Origin: Paenibacillus_AR mesotrionivorans
GTDB taxonomy: Bacteria > Bacillota > Bacilli > Paenibacillales > NBRC-103111
Length of the DNA stretch: 64,000 nucleotides
Assembly (NCBI RefSeq): GCF_046098205.1
Contig: NZ_JBJURJ010000017.1
Span: 62,001-126,000, forward strand
Reading direction: 5' to 3'
Shown: in pieces, positions 8,280-16,466 of the stretch
Layout of the letters: every line of letters begins with the position of its first letter
Position numbering within the stretch: the first letter of the stretch is position 1
The notes under the pieces: generated by a model
Seen by the model: only the letters and a program-made list of their open reading frames with translations
Told to the model about the DNA's origin: nothing
Database searches by the model: none
Translations under genes and position numbers: made by a program

Positions 8280-10766
8280 TCACTCCCCGCCCATCACGGA
8301 AGCCGCCGCTTGCCGTAAGGCCTCAGCCGTCACTGTGGTTCCACTCGCAGCCATCTCCCCGGGCGTTCCCGTAAACAGAATCTGCCCGCCGTTCCGGCCG
8401 CCCTCCGGCCCCAGGTCAATGACCCAATCCGAATCGCGGATTACCTGCTCGTTATGCTCCACCACAAGGATGGTGCTTCCCGCATCCACCATTCTATTCA
8501 GCAGCTTCAGGAAATTCCCCACATCCGCCGGATGCAATCCAGTGGTCGGCTCATCCATCAGATACAGCACCGATTTGCCCTTATTGGAAATCAGCTCGTT
8601 GGCCAGCTTCAGACGCTGCCCCTCCCCGCCGGAGAGTGTGGTCAGGGTTTGGCCCAGCTCCAGATAATCCAGCCCCACCTCGCGGAGCAGCTTCAGCATC
8701 CCCTCCAGACCCGGATGGCCGGCGAATACCTCTAACGCCTCCTCGACGGAGAGGTGAAGCACCTCATTGACATTCAACCCTTTATATTGCACCGATAGCA
8801 CCTCTTCGTTAAACCGGGCGCCGCCGCAGACCGGACAGGTGACTTCAATATTTTCAAAGAAGAGCATGTTGCTGGTGATCACGCCCAGCCCCTCGCAATT
8901 TTCACAACGGCCGCCCTTGGTATTGAAGGAAAAATGCTTGGCTGCCAGCCCTTTGGCCTTGGCCTCCGCCAGCCCGCCGAACAGATTGCGGATATCCGTG
9001 TACATATCGGTATAGGTGGCGACGTTGGAGCGTTTCATTCGGGTAATCGCCCCCTGCTCAATGGTAATCATCTGGTCAAACAGCTCCAGTCCCGATACCT
9101 CCGCGTCCCCTACCCGCTCCTTCTCCCACAGCTTGGCCAGCACATCAAACACCAAAGTGGATTTGCCGGAGCCGGATACACCCGTCACCGTCACCAGACA
9201 GCCTGCCGGGAAACGGACCTCCACATCCTGCAAATTATGAAGGGAAGCATGACGGATATGAATATGCCCGCCGTTCCCCGGCCGGACCTGGCTGCGGAGA
9301 ACCCGCTTTTCCTTAAGGAATCGGCCGGTGACAGATTGCTCGTTCGCCAGAAGCTCGGTTAAGGTGCCGGACCCGATAACTTCTCCGCCATGTTTTCCCG
9401 AGCCTGGGCCCATATCTACAATATAATCCGCCTCCGCCATCACATCCGGGTCATGCTCGATCACCAGCACCGTATTGCCCAAATCACGCAGCTTTTTGAT
9501 GATGCCGATCATGCCCTGGGTATCCTTGGGATGCAGCCCGACGGTAGGCTCATCCAGAATGTAAATCACGCCGGTCAGGTCCGAATCCAGAGCGGCCGCC
9601 AGCTTGATCCGCTGCATTTCGCCGCCGGAGAGGGTGATGATTTGGCGGTCCAGCGACAGGTAGCCCAAGCCGGTATGGGCGATCCGCCGGATTTTGGTGC
9701 GGATGTCCGACAGATAGAGCTCTGCAAGCCGCAGACTCGCCGGACTTAAAGCCGTTTCCAACCCGGCAACCCAATCGTCCAATTCCTCCAGGGAAAGCAC
9801 CGTCAGCTCCGGCAGCCGGTATCCGTTCACAGTAGCCGACCTGCTTAACGGCCCCAGACGTTCTCCCTTGCAATCCGGGCAGGTATCCGAGTGGAAAAAG
9901 CCATTCAGATTTTTCGCATCCCCGCCTTTTTCCGACATCCGTCTCCACAGGGTGGACAGCACCCCCTCGAATTTGCCAAGGGCCACTGTTTTGGGCGGTG
10001 CGGTCTCCGGGAAAGCCTCCTTCACCGCATCACATTCCGAACCGTAAAGCAGGATAGCCCGCTGCAATGGCGCGAACTCCTTCACCGGCACATTCTCGGG
10101 AACAGGCAAGCCATAATGGCGGAGAGCTTGATAAACCGCCGCCGTCTGATACTCCTTATAGCCCCGGTTCCAATACTCTACCGCCCCTTCCTCCAAGGAC
10201 AGCTCCTCGTGCAGGGTTGCGTTCATGTTAATTTGCAGCATTTGTCCAAGGCCCTGGCAGGTTGGACAGCCTCCCTCCCGGGTGTTGTAGGAGAAATGGG
10301 TCCGTGTCAGCTTATCCATCTTGTGCCCGCAGAGGTGACAATGCATATACACATGAAACGCGTTGTCCTTTTTCTCCGTTTCCTCCCTGCAGTCCGCTGC
10401 CGAAACGGCTTGCCCGCAATGGGGACATTGGCGGGTGCTGAGCTTTTCGTACACCATCCGCAGGCCCGTATACATATCTGTCAGAGTGCCGACGGTGGAG
10501 CGGGGATTCTTGTTGGATTCCGACTGGGTAATCCGGATGGCGGGGGATACGTTCTTGATGGAGCCTACGCCCGGCTTGCGGATGCCCTGATAGCCGATAG
10601 CCTCCAAATATTGGCGCTGGCATTCCTGATACAGCACATCCATGGCCAGGGTGGATTTGCCCGAACCCGACAAGCCGGTCAGCACCACCAGCTTGTCCCG
10701 CGGGATTTCCAAGCTCACATGCTTCAAATTGCCCTCATACGCATCCGTAATGATCAGATTCCCCAT
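8280..10766 (-). CDS. Short UvrA-like ABC ATPase lacking most of the UvrB-binding region
   Basis: An 828-residue protein with two ABC ATPase halves: Walker A GLSGSGKST (31-39) and GVSGSGKST, signatures LSGGEMQRIKLA and LSGGEGQRLKLA, Walker B ILDEPTVGLHP and LMDEPTTGLHP. UvrA zinc modules are present (CHLC 143-146 with CPTC 167-170; CENC/CPVC in the second half). In E. coli UvrA the first module begins near residue 253; here it begins at 143, so about 110 residues, the UvrB-binding region, are missing. Family knowledge places such proteins with UvrA2/DrrC-type proteins linked to DNA damage or drug tolerance. ATG 10766 has GGGAGG upstream. Confidence 0.88.
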   Translation of the reverse strand: MGNLIITDAYEGNLKHVSLEIPRDKLVVLTGLSGSGKSTLAMDVLYQECQRQYLEAIGYQGIRKPGVGSIKNVSPAIRITQSESNKNPRSTVGTLTDMYTGLRMVYEKLSTRQCPHCGQAVSAADCREETEKKDNAFHVYMHCHLCGHKMDKLTRTHFSYNTREGGCPTCQGLGQMLQINMNATLHEELSLEEGAVEYWNRGYKEYQTAAVYQALRHYGLPVPENVPVKEFAPLQRAILLYGSECDAVKEAFPETAPPKTVALGKFEGVLSTLWRRMSEKGGDAKNLNGFFHSDTCPDCKGERLGPLSRSATVNGYRLPELTVLSLEELDDWVAGLETALSPASLRLAELYLSDIRTKIRRIAHTGLGYLSLDRQIITLSGGEMQRIKLAAALDSDLTGVIYILDEPTVGLHPKDTQGMIGIIKKLRDLGNTVLVIEHDPDVMAEADYIVDMGPGSGKHGGEVIGSGTLTELLANEQSVTGRFLKEKRVLRSQVRPGNGGHIHIRHASLHNLQDVEVRFPAGCLVTVTGVSGSGKSTLVFDVLAKLWEKERVGDAEVSGLELFDQMITIEQGAITRMKRSNVATYTDMYTDIRNLFGGLAEAKAKGLAAKHFSFNTKGGRCENCEGLGVITSNMLFFENIEVTCPVCGGARFNEEVLSVQYKGLNVNEVLHLSVEEALEVFAGHPGLEGMLKLLREVGLDYLELGQTLTTLSGGEGQRLKLANELISNKGKSVLYLMDEPTTGLHPADVGNFLKLLNRMVDAGSTILVVEHNEQVIRDSDWVIDLGPEGGRNGGQILFTGTPGEMAASGTTVTAEALRQAAASVMGGE

Positions 10767-10807
10767 GTCCAGCCTCCCGGATATTGGTTTTCTTTTCCAT
10801 AACCTCT

Positions 10808-11242
10808 TCAGAAATGCTTGCGGAAGCCCTCGGCCCCTTCGTCCCGGTAGCCCAGGCTCTCATACAGCCGGTGAGCCTCCACCCGCTGCTTTCCGGAAAC
10901 CAGAATGACGTAGCAGCAATTCCGCTCCTTCGCATGTTCCTCCATCGCCAGCATCAGCTGCCGGCCAATCCCCAATTTCCGGTGGTTGGCGGAGACCACC
11001 ACATTCTCCACCACCATAAACGGACGGCAATCGCCGGTCAGATCCATACAGACAATCCCCATGGCGGTTCCCGCCAATTCACCGTTATGGTAAGCGCCAA
11101 GCAGTATATACTGCTTATCGTCCAAGATCATATGAAAGGTCCGGCCAAACACGGCAGCATCGGTTTGGGTGCCGGTCAATTCCTGCAGCAGGAGAGACAG
11201 ATGACCCTGATCCTCCGCTTTAATCCGCTGAATCGCAATCAT
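10808..11242 (-). CDS. GNAT-family N-acetyltransferase
   Basis: 144 residues. Acetyl-CoA binding motif A is seen as VVENVVVSANHRKLGIGRQL (R/Q-x-x-G-x-G/A type), followed by the usual helix and the motif B strand CCYVILVSGKQR, then AHRLYESLGY. It would transfer an acetyl group to an amine; the substrate is unknown. Its start overlaps the end of the upstream HAD gene by four bases (ATGA), so it is in the same operon. Confidence 0.85.
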   Translation of the reverse strand: MIAIQRIKAEDQGHLSLLLQELTGTQTDAAVFGRTFHMILDDKQYILLGAYHNGELAGTAMGIVCMDLTGDCRPFMVVENVVVSANHRKLGIGRQLMLAMEEHAKERNCCYVILVSGKQRVEAHRLYESLGYRDEGAEGFRKHF

Positions 11243-11910
11243 CGGCCTTCCTTCCCCTCTGCAAAAAAAGCCCTCAGCTCATCGACGGTCCCCGCAAAAT
11301 GAGTTGGCTGGGCTGCCAAAAGCTCAGTTCCGCTGCCATACCCGTACCCTACAGCAATGGAATCCACCACGTTGGCTTGAGCCCCGATGATATCGAACTT
11401 CCGGTCGCCGATCATCACGGTTGTCTCCGGGTCCAGCTGATGCTGCTTCAGAATGTGGGCGATAATCTCCCCTTTTTCAGATAGGGTTCCATCCAGGTTG
11501 CTGCCAACAATCTCATCGAAGAACGAGGCAATCCCGAAGTGTTCGACAACCGTTTTGGAAAAAACGGTGGGTTTGGAGGTAGCGACAATCAGCTTCCGTC
11601 CCTGTGCCCGGAGCAGCTCCAGCAGCTCCTGAATACCGCCGTACAACAGATTTTCGTAAAGGCCGGTTACGGAGTAGTATTCCCGGTAAGCCGCCACCGC
11701 AGCATGGGCATCCGCATCGGAGAAGCCGTAAAATTCGCGGAACGACACCGCCAGCGGCGGTCCGATAAAACACTCCAGCGAATCCAGGTCGTCAACAACG
11801 ATCTGCGCTTTGGCCAAGGCATATTGAACACCTTTGGTAATGCCGATCTTCGGGTCGGTCAAGGTACCGTCCAAATCGAACAAAACGGTGGAATAACGTG
11901 AACTTGACAT
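11239..11910 (-). CDS. HAD phosphatase, phosphoglycolate-phosphatase-like
   Basis: 223 residues. Motif I VLFDLDGTLTDPKIGIT with both aspartates, a helical cap, motif II VATSKPT, and motif IV MIGDRKFDIIGAQAN. This is the layout of small phosphoglycolate phosphatase/5'-nucleotidase-like HADs that dephosphorylate small metabolites. It is the second gene of the run, 25 bases after the histidine phosphatase and overlapping the acetyltransferase gene. Confidence 0.87.
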   Translation of the reverse strand: MSSSRYSTVLFDLDGTLTDPKIGITKGVQYALAKAQIVVDDLDSLECFIGPPLAVSFREFYGFSDADAHAAVAAYREYYSVTGLYENLLYGGIQELLELLRAQGRKLIVATSKPTVFSKTVVEHFGIASFFDEIVGSNLDGTLSEKGEIIAHILKQHQLDPETTVMIGDRKFDIIGAQANVVDSIAVGYGYGSGTELLAAQPTHFAGTVDELRAFFAEGKEGR

Positions 11911-11935
11911 GTTGTGTTCTCCTTATCCGATAATG

Positions 11936-12508
11936 TTATGAAAGCCACAGTCTGGCTGATTCCAAGAACCTTTTTTCCCGGAAGGTCATGCGGTACACGT
12001 CAGGCTTAGAGGTTTTCATCAGAAAATCAAAGTCGTACCTGCTATCGTAATGTCCCAATATCAAGGTCATCACCATGCCATGGGTGCCGATGCCAACCTT
12101 TTGACCGGGATGGGCTTCGAGGATAGTGTTGAATGCCGCCATTACCCGATCCTTGGCAGCCGTCAGGGATTCTCCCCCAGCCAGGGCAAAATCCGGTTCA
12201 CGGAACATTCGGGAAACGGTGGGAATAAGCGTGTCATCCTGCATAATCACGTCTCCCCCCACGAAAACCGTTTCCTTCAAGTCCTCTACAGGGGTTATAG
12301 TTTTTCCGCAAAGCTGCGCCAATGGCTCCAGGGTAAGGCTGGCCCGATGGTAGGGGCTTGTATAAAAGGTGTCGATTCCCTCATTACTCAGATGCTCCGC
12401 AATCCGTTGGGCGTCTGCTAACCCCTTTTCCGTTAATCCCCGGCTGCGCTCGTTCCCGTCAGTTTTGGGAGATTGGCCATGTCTGATCAAATAAATGCTG
12501 GTATCCAT
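11936..12508 (-). CDS. Histidine phosphatase (phosphoglycerate mutase-like)
   Basis: About 190 residues from ATG 12508 (GGAGG four bases upstream). The RHG motif is LIRHGQSP near residue 7-10, the second catalytic region is TSPYHRASLTLEPL, and the late histidine is in GIGTHGMVMTLIL. Members remove phosphate from small metabolites or proteins. First gene of the run with HAD, GNAT, UvrA-like and HAD genes; the mix of phosphatases and a DNA-binding ATPase gives no single pathway. Confidence 0.85.
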   Translation of the reverse strand: MDTSIYLIRHGQSPKTDGNERSRGLTEKGLADAQRIAEHLSNEGIDTFYTSPYHRASLTLEPLAQLCGKTITPVEDLKETVFVGGDVIMQDDTLIPTVSRMFREPDFALAGGESLTAAKDRVMAAFNTILEAHPGQKVGIGTHGMVMTLILGHYDSRYDFDFLMKTSKPDVYRMTFREKRFLESARLWLS

Positions 12509-12628
12509 AATTCCTCCGTTCCGGTACGGCGGATAGACTTTCATAGATGCCTCACCCGTCTGTCCATTTTCTTGTACCAGTCTATCATAAAATTCCAGCG
12601 TAGAATAGAACGGTTGTTCTTTAGGGGG

Positions 12629-12656
12629 TTGACATCCTGCTCAGCTGGATTATAAT
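12629..12656 (+). promoter_or_regulatory. SigA-type promoter of the TetR gene
   Basis: TTGACA (12629-12634) and TATAAT (12651-12656), both perfect consensus, are spaced 16 bp. The palindromic operator begins two bases after the -10 box. Confidence 0.85.
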
Positions 12657-12657
12657 T

Positions 12658-12680
12658 AAAGTAAACTGATAGTTTACTTT
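12658..12680 (+). promoter_or_regulatory. Perfect palindromic TetR-type operator
   Basis: Arms AAAGTAAACT (12658-12667) and AGTTTACTTT (12671-12680) are exact reverse complements around GAT. The site covers the expected transcription start, so a bound repressor would block the promoter. Binding by the adjacent TetR protein is inferred from position and from the common GTAAACT/AGTTTAC type of TetR sites. Confidence 0.8.
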
Positions 12681-12717
12681 TCTTCATGTACGTGCAATAT
12701 AAGGAGGTGCCGGGGCT

Positions 12718-13383
12718 ATGGGGATTGCCGACCGCAAGGAGCGGCAGAAGGAAATCCGCAGAATTGACATTATTGAAGCGGCGGAGCGGGTCATTTTTGC
12801 CAAGGGGTATACTGCCGCAACCATGGATGATGTGGCCAAGGAGGCTCAATTCAGCAAACGGACGGTGTACATCTATTTCAACAGCAAGGAGCAGATTTAC
12901 TTCGAGATCATGGCCCGGGGCTACCGGCGGCTCCTCGAGCTTTGGGAAGAGGAGGAAGACGGCTCACGGCTGCTTGATGCACCAGGAGAAATCCGGCGGC
13001 TGGGCTTGCTTTTTTACCGATTCGGCGCAGAGTTCCCGGATTATTTCCAAGCGATTATGGAATACGAAAACGGGGAAATGGATTTTCTCAAGGGGGTGCC
13101 CGATTCCTCCCGGGAAGAGTGCTACGCGCTGGGGGAGAGAATTATGGAGCGGCTTATCACCGCTTTGGACCGGGGGCTTGCGGAAGGAAGCCTGCACTTC
13201 GAGGGCGGTTCCCGCAGAACGGCGCTGGTGCTTTGGGCAGCCATTGTCGGCATCTTCAACATGGCCCGCAGGAAAAAACGGTACCTGGAGCACTACTACG
13301 AGACGACTGAGGAACAGCTGATCGCAGAAGCCTTCGATCTGCTGCTCCGCTCCATTGCAGCGCCTGACGGAGGAAGCTTGTGA
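12718..13383 (+). CDS. TetR-family transcriptional regulator
   Basis: 221 residues. The N-terminal helix-turn-helix is clear: IIEAAERVIFAKGYTAATMD, then DVAKEAQFSKRTVYIYFNSKEQIYFEIM. The ligand-binding C-terminal domain is generic. ATG 12718 has AAGGAGG upstream. The stop overlaps the start of the following nitroreductase gene, so repressor and enzyme are made together and probably autoregulated through the operator at 12658-12680. Confidence 0.92.
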   Translation: MGIADRKERQKEIRRIDIIEAAERVIFAKGYTAATMDDVAKEAQFSKRTVYIYFNSKEQIYFEIMARGYRRLLELWEEEEDGSRLLDAPGEIRRLGLLFYRFGAEFPDYFQAIMEYENGEMDFLKGVPDSSREECYALGERIMERLITALDRGLAEGSLHFEGGSRRTALVLWAAIVGIFNMARRKKRYLEHYYETTEEQLIAEAFDLLLRSIAAPDGGSL

Positions 13384-14582
13384 TGGACAAAAGGAAGGCG
13401 AAGCGGATGTTAGGGAGGATTGCGGCAGCGGTCAGCGGATGTGTTTTGCTGCCGGCGGTTGTGCTGTCTGCGGCCAGCGGAATTTTCAGGTCCCCTGCTT
13501 ATCTGGAGCCTTGGCAGAAGGATTATTACCGGCAATTCCAGGATGTGCGGGTTCAAGCAGCGGCTCATGGCCTGTTGGCGGCTAACGGGCATAATATGCA
13601 GCCTTGGTTTATCCGGACCGATGCGGGGGATGCCGGGAGCTTCTACCTGTATGCCGATTCCTCGCGGCAAACCCCGGAGGTGGACCCCATGGCCCGGCAA
13701 TTGATGGTGACGCAGGGGGCCTTTTTGGAATATGTGCGGGTTGCCGGTACGGCGCTGGGCTATACGGTGGACATCGGGCTTTTTCCACATGGGGCTTACG
13801 ATGAAGGACGTCTCGAGGAGAGTATGGTCCGGAAGGCTGTTGCCAAGGTTACCCTCCGGAAAGCGGCCGTCTCCCCTTCCCCCTTGTATGCCTTCTTGTT
13901 CCAACCGGATACCAACCGCGGACCTTACCGGCCGGCCCCATTGACGGACCAAGAAACGAAGGCGCTGCAGTCGCTGGGTACGGATAAGCTGGCGGTGGAG
14001 GTATTCCGTAACAAGGATGACCTCGGCAGGCTGGGCGGAAACGTCATGCAGGCTGCAAAAGCGGAAGCGGGCGTACCCCGGGTTATGGAGGAATCGGAGC
14101 AGATTTTCCGCGCCAACGAATTCGCCAAAAACCGCTACCGCTACGGCTTTTCCGTGGAGGGTCAAGGCACAACCGGGATTATGAAGCATGTGATTCAGGG
14201 AGTAGTTACCCTTTTCCCTTCCATGAACCGGGGCCAAGCAGCTTCGGACCGGTTTGTTCAATCCACCCAGGCGGCAGTCGATCATACCCCGGCATATGCC
14301 CTGATCCGCAGCCGGGACAATAGCCGGGAGAGCCAGATTCTAAGCGGCATGCTGTACAGCCGCCTGGTATTGCAGGCCCATTCACTGGGCCTGGCCGTCC
14401 AACCCCTCAGCCAAGCGCTGGAGGAATACCCGGAAATGGCTAACATCTATGCCGCTATCCACCGGGATTACGCACCGCAGGGAGGCACCCTTCAGATGCT
14501 GGTGCGCATCGGCCAGCCTGTGAAGGAAGCGCCGCTCAGTATGCGGCGGGATATCCGGGAGCTGTTTAGTGAGGCTCCATAA
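13383..14582 (+). CDS. Acg-family FMN-binding nitroreductase-like protein
   Basis: About 399 residues from ATG 13383 (GGAGG nine bases upstream). A basic N-terminus and hydrophobic segment (about 10-32) suggest a membrane anchor or export signal. The FMN-binding signature NGHNMQPWFI near residue 64 is the (H)N-x-QPW motif of Acg/nitroreductase-like proteins, and the C-terminal half ends with a second flavin-fold region (LQAHSLGLAVQPLSQ). Mycobacterial Acg proteins are proposed flavin-sequestering or redox proteins; the role here is unknown. It is the second gene of the TetR operon and ends at a terminator. Confidence 0.78.
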   Translation: MDKRKAKRMLGRIAAAVSGCVLLPAVVLSAASGIFRSPAYLEPWQKDYYRQFQDVRVQAAAHGLLAANGHNMQPWFIRTDAGDAGSFYLYADSSRQTPEVDPMARQLMVTQGAFLEYVRVAGTALGYTVDIGLFPHGAYDEGRLEESMVRKAVAKVTLRKAAVSPSPLYAFLFQPDTNRGPYRPAPLTDQETKALQSLGTDKLAVEVFRNKDDLGRLGGNVMQAAKAEAGVPRVMEESEQIFRANEFAKNRYRYGFSVEGQGTTGIMKHVIQGVVTLFPSMNRGQAASDRFVQSTQAAVDHTPAYALIRSRDNSRESQILSGMLYSRLVLQAHSLGLAVQPLSQALEEYPEMANIYAAIHRDYAPQGGTLQMLVRIGQPVKEAPLSMRRDIRELFSEAP

Positions 14583-14586
14583 GATG

Positions 14587-14625
14587 AAAAAGGGATCAAA
14601 ACCGGAGTCCGGTATTGATCCTTTT
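14587..14625 (+). terminator. Rho-independent terminator of the TetR operon
   Basis: GGATCAA (14593-14599) pairs with TTGATCC (14615-14621), with inner ACCGG/CCGGT, followed by TTTT. A-rich DNA before the stem could make it work in both directions. Confidence 0.75.
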
Positions 14626-14654
14626 GTTTACTGTGTAGAAATCCGCTGCCTCGG

Positions 14655-14935
14655 GGCGGTAACGGAGGCAAAATTCCGCTGCCTCGGGGCGGTAACGGAA
14701 CTGAGCGACGCTTAGAGTCAGAAATCCGCCGCCTCCGTGCGCTAACGGAACTAAGCGACGCTTAGAGCCAGAAATCTGCCGTTTCCGCTCACTAACGGAA
14801 CTCAGAAGCACTTAGCCGGGTTAACCGGGCCAAATGAGGTGCAAAAAGTGAGCTAAGAGTCGCTGAGTTCCGTTAGAAATCAAAAAGTGTACTTTTTGTC
14901 CGCTAAGAGCTTCTGAGTTCCGTTAGAGCGGCGCG
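14655..14935. repeat. Intergenic array, CTAACGGAACT family, 50-bp period
   Basis: Three forward copies (TAACGGAACT at 14693, 14743, 14793; each followed by AG..GC.CTTAG) are exactly 50 bp apart. Two reverse copies (TTCCGTTA ending 14875 and 14925) are also exactly 50 bp apart and face the forward block. A partial copy lies at 14660. The units between cores are also similar (GAAATC.GCCG). This fills the gene-free stretch 14626-14961 and is the same family as at 4.5 kb. Confidence 0.85.
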
Positions 14936-14961
14936 GCATGGATTTTCCCGGTAAGACTAGG

Positions 14962-15564
14962 CTATTTCCCCTTGGCGGGGACGAAAAACCGGTACTCGGA
15001 AAAGACGATGAGCTCCAGCCTCTCTTCTTCATCAAACTGAAGGTTAAAGGTAAACATATTGTCCGGGTTATTGGAATGGGTAAGCTTGTGAACGATACGA
15101 TAGCTTCCGTTGTGCCTTTCCATATAGTAAGACGCTGTAGTGACACGGTCATCCTCCCTCAAATTAACGGGCTCGCCGTATTTCGCCATAACCTCTTCCA
15201 TCTGATCACCAATGGTAACCTGCTTGACCGTTTGAAACAGCTCTTTCGCTGTTGTACTCCGGTCGATAAACATGGCATCCGCCACGCCATCCCGATAATG
15301 GATTTTGAATCCTTCATACTCATAAGAATAATTGTAGCCGAATGTACCGATGGGAGCACCCAATCGTTCCTCTACATACTCCCTGCTGTCCCCTAAACGG
15401 ATAACCATTCCGTCAGAAGTCCTCATCAAAGCAAAGTCGTTATCCGTAAACTCGTTGGGCGTCCATTGCACCGTTGCAGGAGAAGAGCTGGAGGAAACCA
15501 CCGTATTCAAAAATATAGATAGAATCAAGTATAATGCCCGCACCAGTATCCGCCCTTTACCCAT
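14962..15564 (-). CDS. Secreted or membrane-anchored hypothetical protein
   Basis: 200 residues. The N-terminus (KGRILVRALYLILSIFLNTV, about 3-22) is a signal-like hydrophobic segment followed by a Ser run. The mature part has two similar halves: RLGDSREYVEERLGAP...YEGFKIHYRDG and TIGDQMEEVMAKYGEPV, each with a G-D-x-x-x-x-V-x-x-x-x-G-x-P pattern. This recalls SmpA/OmlA or BLIP-like small folds, which is only a suggestion. It follows the DUF3977-like gene by 12 bases and is last in its run. No function is assigned. Confidence 0.65.
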   Translation of the reverse strand: MGKGRILVRALYLILSIFLNTVVSSSSSPATVQWTPNEFTDNDFALMRTSDGMVIRLGDSREYVEERLGAPIGTFGYNYSYEYEGFKIHYRDGVADAMFIDRSTTAKELFQTVKQVTIGDQMEEVMAKYGEPVNLREDDRVTTASYYMERHNGSYRIVHKLTHSNNPDNMFTFNLQFDEEERLELIVFSEYRFFVPAKGK

Positions 15565-15576
15565 TCTTTATCGGTT

Positions 15577-15837
15577 TTACCGCCCCTTAAAGCCGATCAC
15601 ACACTTGAAGCGCCTGGTTGCTTTGGTGGCACGCTTCATCCCTTCCTTGGAATCCCATATCCATACCCGGCGGCCGATCCATATCCGCACATAGAGCGAC
15701 TCCATGGTGAAGGGTTTGGCAAAGCCTCGACATTCCTCCTCCGTTCCGTCGTGGTACTCCGTTTCGGTTCGGACCAACCAACGATTACCGACTCCAATCT
15801 CCACATATCTCTTCACTTGTATGTCTGGGCTTTTCAT
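15577..15837 (-). CDS. DUF3977-like small protein
   Basis: 86 residues with the pattern RYVEIGVGNRWLVRTETEY, then LYVRIWIGRRVWIWDSKEG, which I recognise as the DUF3977 family of Bacillales. The C-terminus is basic. The function is unknown. It lies between the DJ-1-like gene and the secreted hypothetical with gaps of 22 and 12 bases. The ribosome site (AGGGACGT) is weak. Confidence 0.7.
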   Translation of the reverse strand: MKSPDIQVKRYVEIGVGNRWLVRTETEYHDGTEEECRGFAKPFTMESLYVRIWIGRRVWIWDSKEGMKRATKATRRFKCVIGFKGR

Positions 15838-15859
15838 ACGTCCCTGTTCCGTTCCTGTA

Positions 15860-16432
15860 CTAACGGTCCATCACATCCTTGTACAGCTGCGCCTGCTTCT
15901 CTTCCTTCCCATCATAGATACCCAGATAATCGTATACGGCGAAGGCATAATCTACAAAGGCCCGTCCTTGGGCCGTAATGACATGGCCATCCCGGACAAC
16001 ACGCTTCTCGATAAAATTGATCCGGGGAAACGGGTCCTCAACACCAAGCTTGCCGATCTGTTCCTCCGAGCAGGAGGTAGTGAAGCTCAGGTTATCCAAA
16101 ATACCGGAACGTCCCAAATACTGTGGTCCGTTGCAAATGGCCGCAAGAAGCTTCTCCTCCCGGTTGAGCTTGCGGATCAGCTCCGTCAGCTCCGCCCGCT
16201 GCTCAAGAATAGGCCCTCCGGGAATCAGCAGCCCTTCTACATCCGCAAGCTCCATGGCCTCCGCCACCGTGATATCCGGCAGATACGTCAAGCCCGATTC
16301 ACTGGTGACTGCTTGTTTATCATAACCAACCGTAACGACATTCCGTTTGCCCACATTCCGGATTTTATGCAGCGCCAGTGTGATCTCAAAATCCGCAAAA
16401 TCCTCCGTAATGACACATAAGACCGTTCCCAT
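15860..16432 (-). CDS. DJ-1/PfpI-family protein
   Basis: 190 residues. The nucleophile elbow is AAICNGPQYLGRSG with the conserved cysteine near residue 99, and the family glutamate region is EDFADFEITLAL near the start. GLLIPGGPILEQR is typical. Members include glyoxalases, chaperones and amidotransferase-like enzymes; which one is not clear. It lies in a minus-strand run with a methyltransferase upstream (34-base gap) and the DUF3977-like gene downstream. Confidence 0.83.
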   Translation of the reverse strand: MGTVLCVITEDFADFEITLALHKIRNVGKRNVVTVGYDKQAVTSESGLTYLPDITVAEAMELADVEGLLIPGGPILEQRAELTELIRKLNREEKLLAAICNGPQYLGRSGILDNLSFTTSCSEEQIGKLGVEDPFPRINFIEKRVVRDGHVITAQGRAFVDYAFAVYDYLGIYDGKEEKQAQLYKDVMDR

Positions 16433-16466
16433 TGATATTCTCCTCTGCTGACTTCAAATTTTAAGC

